From the NCBI GenBank assembly GCA_017467185.1, contig JAFTSS010000058.1, positions 1 to 44,647 on the forward strand: 44,647 bases of DNA, written 5' to 3'. Shown here one piece after another: positions 1 to 5,915 of this stretch (position 1 is the stretch's first letter; the number at the start of each line of letters is the position of its first letter). The stretch is from Paludibacteraceae bacterium. Its GTDB lineage: Bacteria; Bacteroidota; Bacteroidia; Bacteroidales; Paludibacteraceae. Made by a program: the position numbers and the translations under genes. The notes below the pieces were generated by a model. That model ran no database searches and was not told the origin of the DNA. It was given only the letters and a program-made list of their open reading frames with translations.

Positions 1-88
1 ATGAATTATGAATTATGAATTATGCATTATGAATTGTGAATTGTGCATTGTGCATTATACATTGTGCATTATGAATTGTGCATTGATT
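1..88. repeat. Heptameric repeat array, TGAATTA/TGCATTG family
   Basis: About twelve degenerate 7-base units (TGAATTA, TGAATTG, TGCATTG, TGCATTA) run in register from the window edge into the 3' end of ruvX, whose last residues (MHNS) and stop codon are made of repeat units. The array may continue beyond the window. It is one of more than twenty arrays in this window that share a period of exactly seven bases. Confidence 0.9.
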
Positions 89-488
89 CAAGGTAGTTTT
101 GGAGGATGATGGTGGCACTGATTTGGTCGATGAGAGCTTTGTTTTGACGTGCTTTTCTGTTGATGCCACTATCAATCATTGTTTGGAATGCCATTTTGCT
201 AGTGAAGCGTTCGTCGATGAGTTCGATTTTTTTGTCGGGATAGAGTTTGCGTAGTTTGCCAACGAAAGTGTTGATGTATTTAGTAACTTCGGCAGGCTCG
301 TTTTGTAGCGTTTTTGGATAGCCTACGACAATGGTTTCGACCTCTTCCTTAGCGAAGTATTCGGCTAAGAAAGAGTATATTTTAGGTGTTTCTACTGTGG
401 TTAATCCATTGGCTATCAATTGTAGTGGGTCGGTAACTGCAACGCCGATGCGTTTTTGTCCGTAGTCGATTGCTAGTATTCGGGGCAT
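69..488 (-). CDS. ruvX: Holliday junction resolvase RuvX (YqgF family)
   Basis: This 139-residue protein belongs to the YqgF/RuvX family of RNase H-fold proteins, which act as putative Holliday junction resolvases and have a role in 16S rRNA 5' processing. The motifs are in the usual order: IDYGQKRIGVAV at residues 7-18 with the first acidic residue at D8, VVGYPKTLQNEP in the middle, DERFTS around residue 92, and a final DQISATIILQNYL helix. Length is normal for the family. The last four residues come from the downstream 7-base repeat array rather than family sequence. In Bacteroides relatives, as I recall, this gene sits next to def; here def is about 31 kb away. Confidence 0.95.
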   Translation of the reverse strand: MPRILAIDYGQKRIGVAVTDPLQLIANGLTTVETPKIYSFLAEYFAKEEVETIVVGYPKTLQNEPAEVTKYINTFVGKLRKLYPDKKIELIDERFTSKMAFQTMIDSGINRKARQNKALIDQISATIILQNYLESMHNS

Positions 489-555
489 GGTATTGTGTAT
501 TTTTGATAGTAGCTATAGAGACTATAGTAACTGTAGATTTTTCAACCTTGTGGTT

Positions 556-584
556 GATAGGACACGGCACGCCGTGTCCCTACA
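556..584. repeat. REP-like palindrome (GGACACGGC-AC-GCCGTGTCC)
   Basis: A perfect 9-base-pair inverted repeat with a 2-base loop lies at 560-579, followed by CTACA. It has the same GGAC...GTCC layout as the palindromes at 6399-6418 (inside a gene) and 43341-43365. No T-run follows, so it looks like a dispersed REP-type element rather than a simple terminator. It sits between ruvX and the ferredoxin gene, both on the minus strand. Confidence 0.7.
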
Positions 585-597
585 TTGTAAGTATATA

Positions 598-1356
598 TTA
601 TTTTAAGAGTTTTCCTTTATATTGTTGTTTGCCTTTAGTGTATTTGCCGTATTGGATAGCATTTGTCGGGCAAATGTGGAAACAAGCTTCACATTGAGTG
701 CAGTTGTTGCCCCATTTAGGTTTGCCATCAACTAAAATTATGTTGTGGAGTGGGCATTTTTGTTCGCACTGATGGCAAGATATGCAAGCGTCGGTAGTGT
801 AGAAAGGTTTGGTTGTCAGCTGATATTTTGTGAATAGTGGATTTATAACATAGGTTTTGAAACGAGGAATTGAGCCTTCATGACAATCGTATTTAGTCAT
901 TCGTTTCTGCGCTTTTATATCGTTGATAATTTGTTCTATACGTATTTTGGCTTTCTCTATTTTTTGTTTTTCTATCTCGTCGGAGTCGATGCCAAAACCA
1001 GGTAAAGAAACGTAGGTATTAGGCATAGCTATGGAGTAGCCAGCGTGGCAGTGCCATCCACGTTGCTCAACGGTGTGGGCAAAAACATCGGCTGTCTTGC
1101 CTGTATCGTCGCCACAAGTGCATACGAAATAGAGATAGTTTGGAGTGTTGATTTTGATGCGATTGATGAAGTCGATGACTACTTTTGGTGGAGCCCAAGA
1201 ATATACAGGGAAAACGAAACCAACTGATTCGCCAGGTTTTATGATATATTCCTCATCGTTATATTTAGTTATGGCAAAGGCAGTGTCGTTGAGTTGTTGA
1301 GCTAATGACTGAGCGACCCATGCAGAATTGCCTACTCCAGAAAAATAGAAAATCAT
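598..1356 (-). CDS. EFR1 family protein: flavodoxin-like domain plus 2[4Fe-4S] ferredoxin
   Basis: This 252-residue soluble electron-transfer protein starts with a flavodoxin-like segment (IFYFSGVGNSAWVAQSLA, residues 2-19) that fits an FMN phosphate loop. It ends with two ferredoxin clusters: CISCHQCEQKCP at about 191-202 and CTQCEACFHICP at about 219-230. That order is typical of the EFR1 family. The redox partner is unknown. A TAnnTTTG-like box on the minus strand lies 24 bases upstream at 1380-1387, back to back with the gmk promoter. A REP-like palindrome separates it from ruvX, so co-transcription with ruvX is possible but not shown. Confidence 0.88.
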   Translation of the reverse strand: MIFYFSGVGNSAWVAQSLAQQLNDTAFAITKYNDEEYIIKPGESVGFVFPVYSWAPPKVVIDFINRIKINTPNYLYFVCTCGDDTGKTADVFAHTVEQRGWHCHAGYSIAMPNTYVSLPGFGIDSDEIEKQKIEKAKIRIEQIINDIKAQKRMTKYDCHEGSIPRFKTYVINPLFTKYQLTTKPFYTTDACISCHQCEQKCPLHNIILVDGKPKWGNNCTQCEACFHICPTNAIQYGKYTKGKQQYKGKLLK

Positions 1357-1379
1357 AATCTATGTGTTTTTATAAAATG

Positions 1380-1387
1380 CAAAGGTA
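1380..1387 (-). promoter_or_regulatory. Predicted -7 box for the EFR1-family gene
   Basis: The plus strand reads CAAAGGTA, which is TACCTTTG on the minus strand and matches the Bacteroidota -7 consensus TAnnTTTG. It lies 24 bases from the start codon. No good -33 TTTG was found at the right distance, so support rests on the -7 element and its position. Confidence 0.45.
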
Positions 1388-1412
1388 CGAAAAAAAATTG
1401 AGAGTTTGGGAG

Positions 1413-1441
1413 TTGGGAATTAAGATTTTTTTGTAACTTTG
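1413..1441 (+). promoter_or_regulatory. Predicted gmk promoter
   Basis: TAACTTTG at 1434-1441 is a full match to the Bacteroidota -7 consensus, and TTG at 1413-1415 could be the -33 element with 18 bases between. Transcription would start a few bases downstream, giving a leader of roughly 15 bases before the gmk ATG. No Shine-Dalgarno sequence is visible. Confidence 0.6.
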
Positions 1442-1463
1442 CGACCTATAAAATAATTATATT

Positions 1464-2027
1464 ATGAATGGTAAATTGATTATATTTTCGGCACCTTCGG
1501 GCAGTGGTAAAAGTACTATCATTGGTCGATTGAAAGAGGCTGGATTTGACTTTGGTTTTTCGATTTCGGCAACAAGTCGTGCCCCTCGTGGAACAGAACA
1601 ACATGGGGTGGAGTATTATTTTCTTACACCAGATGAATTTCGTGCAAAGATAGCGAATGGTGAGTTTGTGGAGTATGAAGAGGTGTATCCTAATTGTTTT
1701 TATGGTACGTTGAAGAGCGAAATTGATGGCAAATTGGCTCGTGGTCAGCACATGTTGTTTGATGTAGATGTGGTTGGTGGATTGAATATTAAGAAGTATT
1801 ATGGCGATAATGCCTTGGCTGTATTCGTGCAACCGCCAAGTGTGGAGGTGTTGCGTGAGAGATTAGTAGGGCGTGCGACAGACTCGGAGGAGATGATTGA
1901 GAAGCGTTTAGCAAAAGCAGAGTGGGAGATGGAGTTTGCTCCGAAGTTCGACGTGCGTATAGTGAATGATAATTTGGATGAGGCTGTGGAGGAGACTATA
2001 CGTGTGGTTACTGAGTTTCTACGTTAG
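1464..2027 (+). CDS. gmk: Guanylate kinase
   Basis: Gmk phosphorylates GMP (and dGMP) to the diphosphate with ATP. The 187-residue product carries the P-loop APSGSGKS at residues 10-17, the GMP-binding SRAPRGTEQHGVEYYFL segment near residues 37-53, and the EFVEYEEVYPNCFYGT segment that closes over the nucleotide. Length is standard. nadD follows on the same strand 98 bases downstream, with two 7-base repeat arrays between. In other Bacteroidetes gmk is normally preceded by yicC; here yicC is on the other strand near 32 kb. Confidence 0.97.
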   Translation: MNGKLIIFSAPSGSGKSTIIGRLKEAGFDFGFSISATSRAPRGTEQHGVEYYFLTPDEFRAKIANGEFVEYEEVYPNCFYGTLKSEIDGKLARGQHMLFDVDVVGGLNIKKYYGDNALAVFVQPPSVEVLRERLVGRATDSEEMIEKRLAKAEWEMEFAPKFDVRIVNDNLDEAVEETIRVVTEFLR

Positions 2028-2029
2028 GT

Positions 2030-2140
2030 AATAGATTACAGATTACAGATTACAGATAACAGATTATAGATAACAGATTACAGATAACGTATAGGTTATC
2101 ATTTATGAATTATGAATTGTGAATTATGAATTGTGAATTG
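2030..2140. repeat. Two heptameric arrays (GATTACA/GATAACA, then TGAATTA/TGAATTG)
   Basis: Units GATTACA, GATAACA and GATTATA repeat with a 7-base period from about 2030 to 2090. After a short spacer a second array of TGAATTA/TGAATTG units runs from about 2103 to 2140. The second array contains the nadD start codon and its first codons. Confidence 0.9.
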
Positions 2141-2704
2141 AAGAAAGTGGCGTTATATTTTGGGTCGTTTAATCCGATACACAATGGGCATATTGGGTTG
2201 GGAGAGTATTTGTTGGAGCATGGGGATGTGGATGAGTTGTGGTATGTGGTGTCGCCTCAAAATCCGTTGAAGAAGAAGGCTGATTTGTGGGATGATGAGT
2301 TGCGCTATCGACTTGCTTGTGAGGCTACGAAACATAATCCGAGATTGTCGGTTTGTGATATAGAATTTCATTTGCCAATACCGAGTTATACGGTGAACAC
2401 ATTGCGAAGATTGTCGGAAAAATACCCGAATTACCAATTCTCATTGTTGATAGGGGCGGACAATTATCAGATTTTTGATAAATGGTATTGCTATGACGAG
2501 ATATTGAGGGATTATAAGATATATGTTTATCCACGTGAGGGGGTAGAGGTAGATAAAGCAAAATTTCCGCAAATGAAGTGGCTTGATGCTCCACTGTATC
2601 CGATTTCATCAACCATGGTGAGAGAGAGATTGGCTCGAGGCGAGTCGGTGGATGATTTGGTACCTTTCAAGATAACAGATTATAGATTACAGATTACAGA
2701 GTAA
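2126..2704 (+). CDS. nadD: Nicotinate-nucleotide adenylyltransferase
   Basis: NadD transfers AMP from ATP to nicotinate mononucleotide to give deamido-NAD in NAD synthesis. The 192-residue protein has the nucleotidyltransferase signature GSFNPIHNGH at residues 13-22 and the C-terminal ISSTMVRERL motif. Both ends are built from repeat DNA: the start codon and residues MNCEL come from the TGAATTG array, and the last residues (ITDYRLQITE) come from a GATTACA array. The conserved core begins at about residue 8. The ATG at 2126 is the only sensible start I see, so the repeat supplies the start codon. It probably shares a transcript with gmk and is followed by a hairpin terminator. Confidence 0.95.
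   Translation: MNCELKKVALYFGSFNPIHNGHIGLGEYLLEHGDVDELWYVVSPQNPLKKKADLWDDELRYRLACEATKHNPRLSVCDIEFHLPIPSYTVNTLRRLSEKYPNYQFSLLIGADNYQIFDKWYCYDEILRDYKIYVYPREGVEVDKAKFPQMKWLDAPLYPISSTMVRERLARGESVDDLVPFKITDYRLQITE
2671..2702. repeat. Heptameric array inside the 3' end of nadD
   Basis: Four and a half units (GATAACA, GATTATA, GATTACA, GATTACA) are translated as the last ten residues of NadD. They are the same family as the array between gmk and nadD. Confidence 0.85.
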
Positions 2705-2706
2705 AA

Positions 2707-2741
2707 ATAAAAGAGATGCAATTTTGCGTCTCTTTTATTTT
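2707..2741 (+). terminator. Rho-independent terminator after nadD
   Basis: AAAAGAGATGCAA pairs with TTGCGTCTCTTTT (one G-T pair) and is followed by a T-rich stretch. It starts three bases after the nadD stop codon and would end the gmk-nadD transcript. The A/T-flanked stem could also work for the minus-strand gene that ends at 2805. Confidence 0.8.
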
Positions 2742-2804
2742 GTGTGTTTGCGGATTACATATTCGAATGGATGTTTTTTATCGGACAGCAATGGTTATTA
2801 TATT

Positions 2805-3674
2805 TTATTCTATAATAACGAAATTGGTGAATTCACTCCAATATTTTGCACTTTTATAATATTTTATGGCGTTTTTATGAACTTTGATTTCTGTATTCTT
2901 CATGACACTATTTAATGTTGCTTGATATATAATTGGAGGTATTTCACTTAAGATAGTTATTGATATAATATTTTCACATTTTCCAAAAGCTTTATCTCCG
3001 AGTTCTTTAATTGAATTTCCAATTTTAATAATTCTTAATTTTTGGCAATCATCAAATGCTTCGTCTCCTATATATTCTACACTATTAGGTATTGTAATTG
3101 AAGAAAGTCCCCAACATCCAACAAAAGCTTTATATCCAATGTGTTTTACGCTATTAGGTATTGAAATGGATGTTATTGATGAATGATGAAAAGCTTCTTT
3201 TTCTATTACAGTTACAGTATTTGGAATGGATATAGTTCTTTTTCTCATAGGAGATTTAATTAGAGATGTTATATTTTTGTTATATAAAGCACCATCTACT
3301 GAAGTATAATATTTATTATTTGGATCAACAATAATCTTTTCAAGATGATAACAATTTCGTAAAGCACTTATTTCAATTTTTGAAATTGTACAAGGAATCG
3401 TTATAGATGTAAATGCATCACAACCCAAAAAAGCACGTTCTCCAATACTATTTACTATGTACTCTATATTTTGGTAAGTGATTTTTTCTGGAATATTTAT
3501 TTCTAATTGTTTATATCCAGCATCACTTCCATCATAAAAAATATCATCATTAGTTACTGTAGCTGTTTTATTTGAGTTATTTAAATTGTAGAATATTCCA
3601 TCTATTTGTACATCGTATGCAAATATTGTTGAGATGAATAAAGATAAGATAATTGTTAATAATATTTTTCTCAT
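2805..3674 (-). CDS. Secreted BspA-type leucine-rich repeat protein
   Basis: This 289-residue protein begins with a clear signal peptide (MRKILLTIILSLFISTIFA). It then has several copies of the BspA/LRR_5 repeat, seen as ITIPNSVxxIGxxAFxxCxxLxxI units (for example SITIPNSVEYIGDEAFDDC). Such proteins are surface or secreted and often bind host or matrix proteins; the ligand here cannot be read from sequence. I see no recognisable type IX secretion C-terminal domain. The gene is far richer in A+T than the flanking gmk-nadD and symporter genes and is preceded by a small AT-rich gene 20 bases upstream, suggesting a two-gene unit gained by transfer. Confidence 0.88.
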   Translation of the reverse strand: MRKILLTIILSLFISTIFAYDVQIDGIFYNLNNSNKTATVTNDDIFYDGSDAGYKQLEINIPEKITYQNIEYIVNSIGERAFLGCDAFTSITIPCTISKIEISALRNCYHLEKIIVDPNNKYYTSVDGALYNKNITSLIKSPMRKRTISIPNTVTVIEKEAFHHSSITSISIPNSVKHIGYKAFVGCWGLSSITIPNSVEYIGDEAFDDCQKLRIIKIGNSIKELGDKAFGKCENIISITILSEIPPIIYQATLNSVMKNTEIKVHKNAIKYYKSAKYWSEFTNFVIIE

Positions 3675-3694
3675 AGTATAATATTTTATAGTAA

Positions 3695-4009
3695 TTAGTT
3701 ATTTGTTGTTTTAATTAAGTAATAATTTATTTTGCTAATAGTTCCTTTGTTATTAATACATTCTCCCCAAATTATATCTTTATAAACACTATTATATCTA
3801 TTATTTGTTTTTTCTTGTAAATATTTTGTGAGTTTGTTTATAAATAAATTTGTGTCTTTAATAGTTGATTCTTCTTCTAATAGTACTTCAATACAATCAT
3901 TGTATTCTAATTTAGATAAAATAAAATTAATATTTGTATTTAATTTTATACTATTTTCATTGTTTGAATTTTTACAAAAAAGAATTTTCATATTATTAAA
4001 ATATTTCAT
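3695..4009 (-). CDS. Hypothetical small protein upstream of the LRR gene
   Basis: I do not recognise this 104-residue protein. It begins MKYFNNMKILFCKN (a second possible start is M7), has no signal peptide and no membrane segment, and is rich in Asn, Lys and Ile. It ends 20 bases before the BspA-like gene on the same strand, so the two are probably co-transcribed. A promoter-like pair lies just upstream. Codon use is extremely AT-rich, like the LRR gene. It could be a small cytoplasmic protein or a degraded remnant; existence as a gene rests on the uninterrupted frame, position and promoter. Confidence 0.5.
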   Translation of the reverse strand: MKYFNNMKILFCKNSNNENSIKLNTNINFILSKLEYNDCIEVLLEEESTIKDTNLFINKLTKYLQEKTNNRYNSVYKDIIWGECINNKGTISKINYYLIKTTNN

Positions 4010-4327
4010 AATTGTATTATTTGATTATTATTTTGTCTGCGAATATATAATTTATTATTGATAAAAACAAGAAAATTGAGATTTTTTTTGAGATTTCTGA
4101 GATATTTTAATTGTTGTGAAAATTTTTTAAGTAAGAGAGGGTGTATAATGTATTATATATAAAACAATTTATTCATTTATGTATGAATAGTTTGTGTAGG
4201 AACGATTTATATCAACATTATTTTGTAAATATTAAAATATTGCATATTTTTTAGTTTGTAATATTTTGAGTTATAAATTATTATATTCTATATTACATTT
4301 GGATTACAATTTAAATGAGTAAATATA
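4010..4327. other. AT-rich intergenic stretch without genes
   Basis: This 318-base stretch between the small hypothetical gene and the symporter 3' end is almost entirely A and T. Apart from the predicted promoter at 4040-4070 I see no coding potential, tandem repeat or clear hairpin. It belongs compositionally to the AT-rich islet that starts near 2.75 kb. Confidence 0.6.
4040..4070 (-). promoter_or_regulatory. Predicted promoter of the AT-rich two-gene unit
   Basis: On the minus strand TATATTCG (4040-4047) resembles the -7 box TAnnTTTG with one mismatch. TTG (4068-4070) lies 20 bases further upstream as a possible -33 box. It is about 30 bases from the start codon at 4009. The high A+T content makes chance matches easy. 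Confidence 0.35.
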
Positions 4328-5776
4328 TTATTTTCTTGTGCGGCAAAGGAGGAGTCCGAGGATGGTGAGGGCACCGTTGACGAGGAGGATTTCGAAACCG
4401 AATTTGTAGCCGAAGAGGAGTTCGACTGAGAAGCGGTCGATGAGTACGGTGGCGATGATTGAAATAGCAGCGATGAGGGGCACGAGGCGGTCGCGGATGT
4501 TCCATTTGGTGAACATACCTACGACGAAGAGTCCGAGCAATGGACCGTAGGTGTAGCCTGCGAATTTGAATATGGCGTTGACCACGCTATCGTCGTTGAA
4601 GGCGTTGAATAGGATGACGATGCTGATGAGCAAGGCAGCCATCATAGTGTGCACGAGGATGCGTGTGCGATTAAGAGTGCGTTCGTCTTTGCCATTGGTG
4701 CCGTAGATATCTACCATAAAAGAGGTGGTCATAGCAATGAGGGCAGAGTTGGCAGATGAGAATGCCGAGGCAATGATACCGAGAATGAAGAATATAGCTA
4801 CGGAGTAAGAGAGATAGTTAGTTGCGAGGAGAGGGTAGATTTCGTCGGTTTTAGCAGGAATAGCTATGCCTTTGGTGTTCATATATATAACAAAAAGTAC
4901 GCCGAGACAGAGGAATATGAAATTGACAGGTACGAAAGCAATACTGAAAGACATGAAATTCTTTTTAGCTTCGTGTACATTCTTGAGACTGAGGTTTTTT
5001 TGCATCATATCTTGGTCGAGACCACTCATAACGATGGTGATGAATGCGCCAGAGATGAATTGTTTGAAGAAATGGTTGTTGTTGCCCCAAAAATTAGAGA
5101 AGTCGAAGATTTGGAATTGAGAGTTGGAGCCGATGGCAGCGGTCATTTCGCCGAGCGACATACCGAGTTCATTTTTGATGGCAAAAATAGTGAATATGAC
5201 CGCAAAGATGAGGAAGAAAGTTTGTATGAGGTCGGTCCAAACGATAGATTTAATACCACCTTTGACGGTATAAGCCCAGATGAGAAATACTGATATAATG
5301 GCATTTAGGGCGAATGGGAGTCCAAGAGGTTGGAATACGGTGATTTGGAGCACCAAAGCAACGATGAAGAGGCGGAAACCTGCGCCTATGAGTTTGGAAA
5401 TGAGGAAGAGAACTGCACTAGTTTTGTACGACGTATGACCTATGCGTTGTTGGATATAGCCGTATATAGAGGTGAGGTTGAGGCGGTAATAGAGAGGTAA
5501 GAGGAAGTGCATTATGAGGATATAGCCGAGGAAATTACCGAGAATAACTTCGAAATAGGTCATTTTGGCTGCACCTGCTACCATGCCAGGTACGGAGATG
5601 AAAGTTACGCCAGAGAGGGTGGTGCCAATCATGCCGATTGCGACTACCCACCAAGGAGATGAGTTGCCACCACGGAAAAAGTCGGATGAAGAACCTTTGC
5701 GAGAAGAGAAGAAGCTAACTGCGAAAATTACAGCGAAATAGAGAGCTATAATTCCAATGACGATGTAAGGACTCAT
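4328..5776 (-). CDS. Sodium:solute symporter (SSS family)
   Basis: This 482-residue inner-membrane transporter belongs to the Na+/solute symporter family. It has about 13 hydrophobic segments starting at residues 4-22. The family signature is present as KGGIKSIVWTDLIQ, and the sodium-site helix appears as FSSANSALIAMTTSFMVDIY. The region GTTLSGVTFISVPGMV matches the first broken helix. The substrate cannot be assigned; Bacteroidetes members are annotated variously for sugars, sialic acid or amino acids. The stop codon lies next to the AT-rich islet. Upstream is the first copy of an element with inverted TTAACATAAGTACA ends, one end of which lies 28 bases from the start codon. Confidence 0.92.
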   Translation of the reverse strand: MSPYIVIGIIALYFAVIFAVSFFSSRKGSSSDFFRGGNSSPWWVVAIGMIGTTLSGVTFISVPGMVAGAAKMTYFEVILGNFLGYILIMHFLLPLYYRLNLTSIYGYIQQRIGHTSYKTSAVLFLISKLIGAGFRLFIVALVLQITVFQPLGLPFALNAIISVFLIWAYTVKGGIKSIVWTDLIQTFFLIFAVIFTIFAIKNELGMSLGEMTAAIGSNSQFQIFDFSNFWGNNNHFFKQFISGAFITIVMSGLDQDMMQKNLSLKNVHEAKKNFMSFSIAFVPVNFIFLCLGVLFVIYMNTKGIAIPAKTDEIYPLLATNYLSYSVAIFFILGIIASAFSSANSALIAMTTSFMVDIYGTNGKDERTLNRTRILVHTMMAALLISIVILFNAFNDDSVVNAIFKFAGYTYGPLLGLFVVGMFTKWNIRDRLVPLIAAISIIATVLIDRFSVELLFGYKFGFEILLVNGALTILGLLLCRTRK

Positions 5777-5803
5777 AATTTAGTTTTATTTTGATAGTAT
5801 AGA

Positions 5804-5904
5804 TTTTTTAACATAAGTACAGACTGTTGTCTCGGCAGAAAATTAAAAATACTATTGCACTATATCAACCTAATACCTAAGAAATATGTACTTATGTGAA
5901 AAAA
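5804..5904. repeat. Element A: short element with inverted TTTTTTAACATAAGTACA ends
   Basis: The left end (5804-5821) and right end (5887-5904) are inverted copies of 18 bases that differ at one position. The inner part, about 65 bases, has no coding potential. It fills the gap between the symporter start and the OmpA-protein stop codon. Related ends occur at 17795-17947, 31013-31232 and 35875-36100. Read toward the symporter, the end gives TGTACTTATGTT, in which TACTTATG is one mismatch from the -7 consensus. Confidence 0.7.
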
Positions 5905-5915
5905 TAATGAAAAAA

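Noticed and set aside
2724-2915. Short plus-strand frame after the nadD terminator
   Set aside because: It overlaps the terminator and the 3' end of the LRR gene in AT-rich DNA; no start signal or promoter is seen.
5804-5904. Terminator of the OmpA-family gene
   Set aside because: The inverted arms are 65 bases apart and the same ends recur at three other loci, so a dispersed element explains them better.
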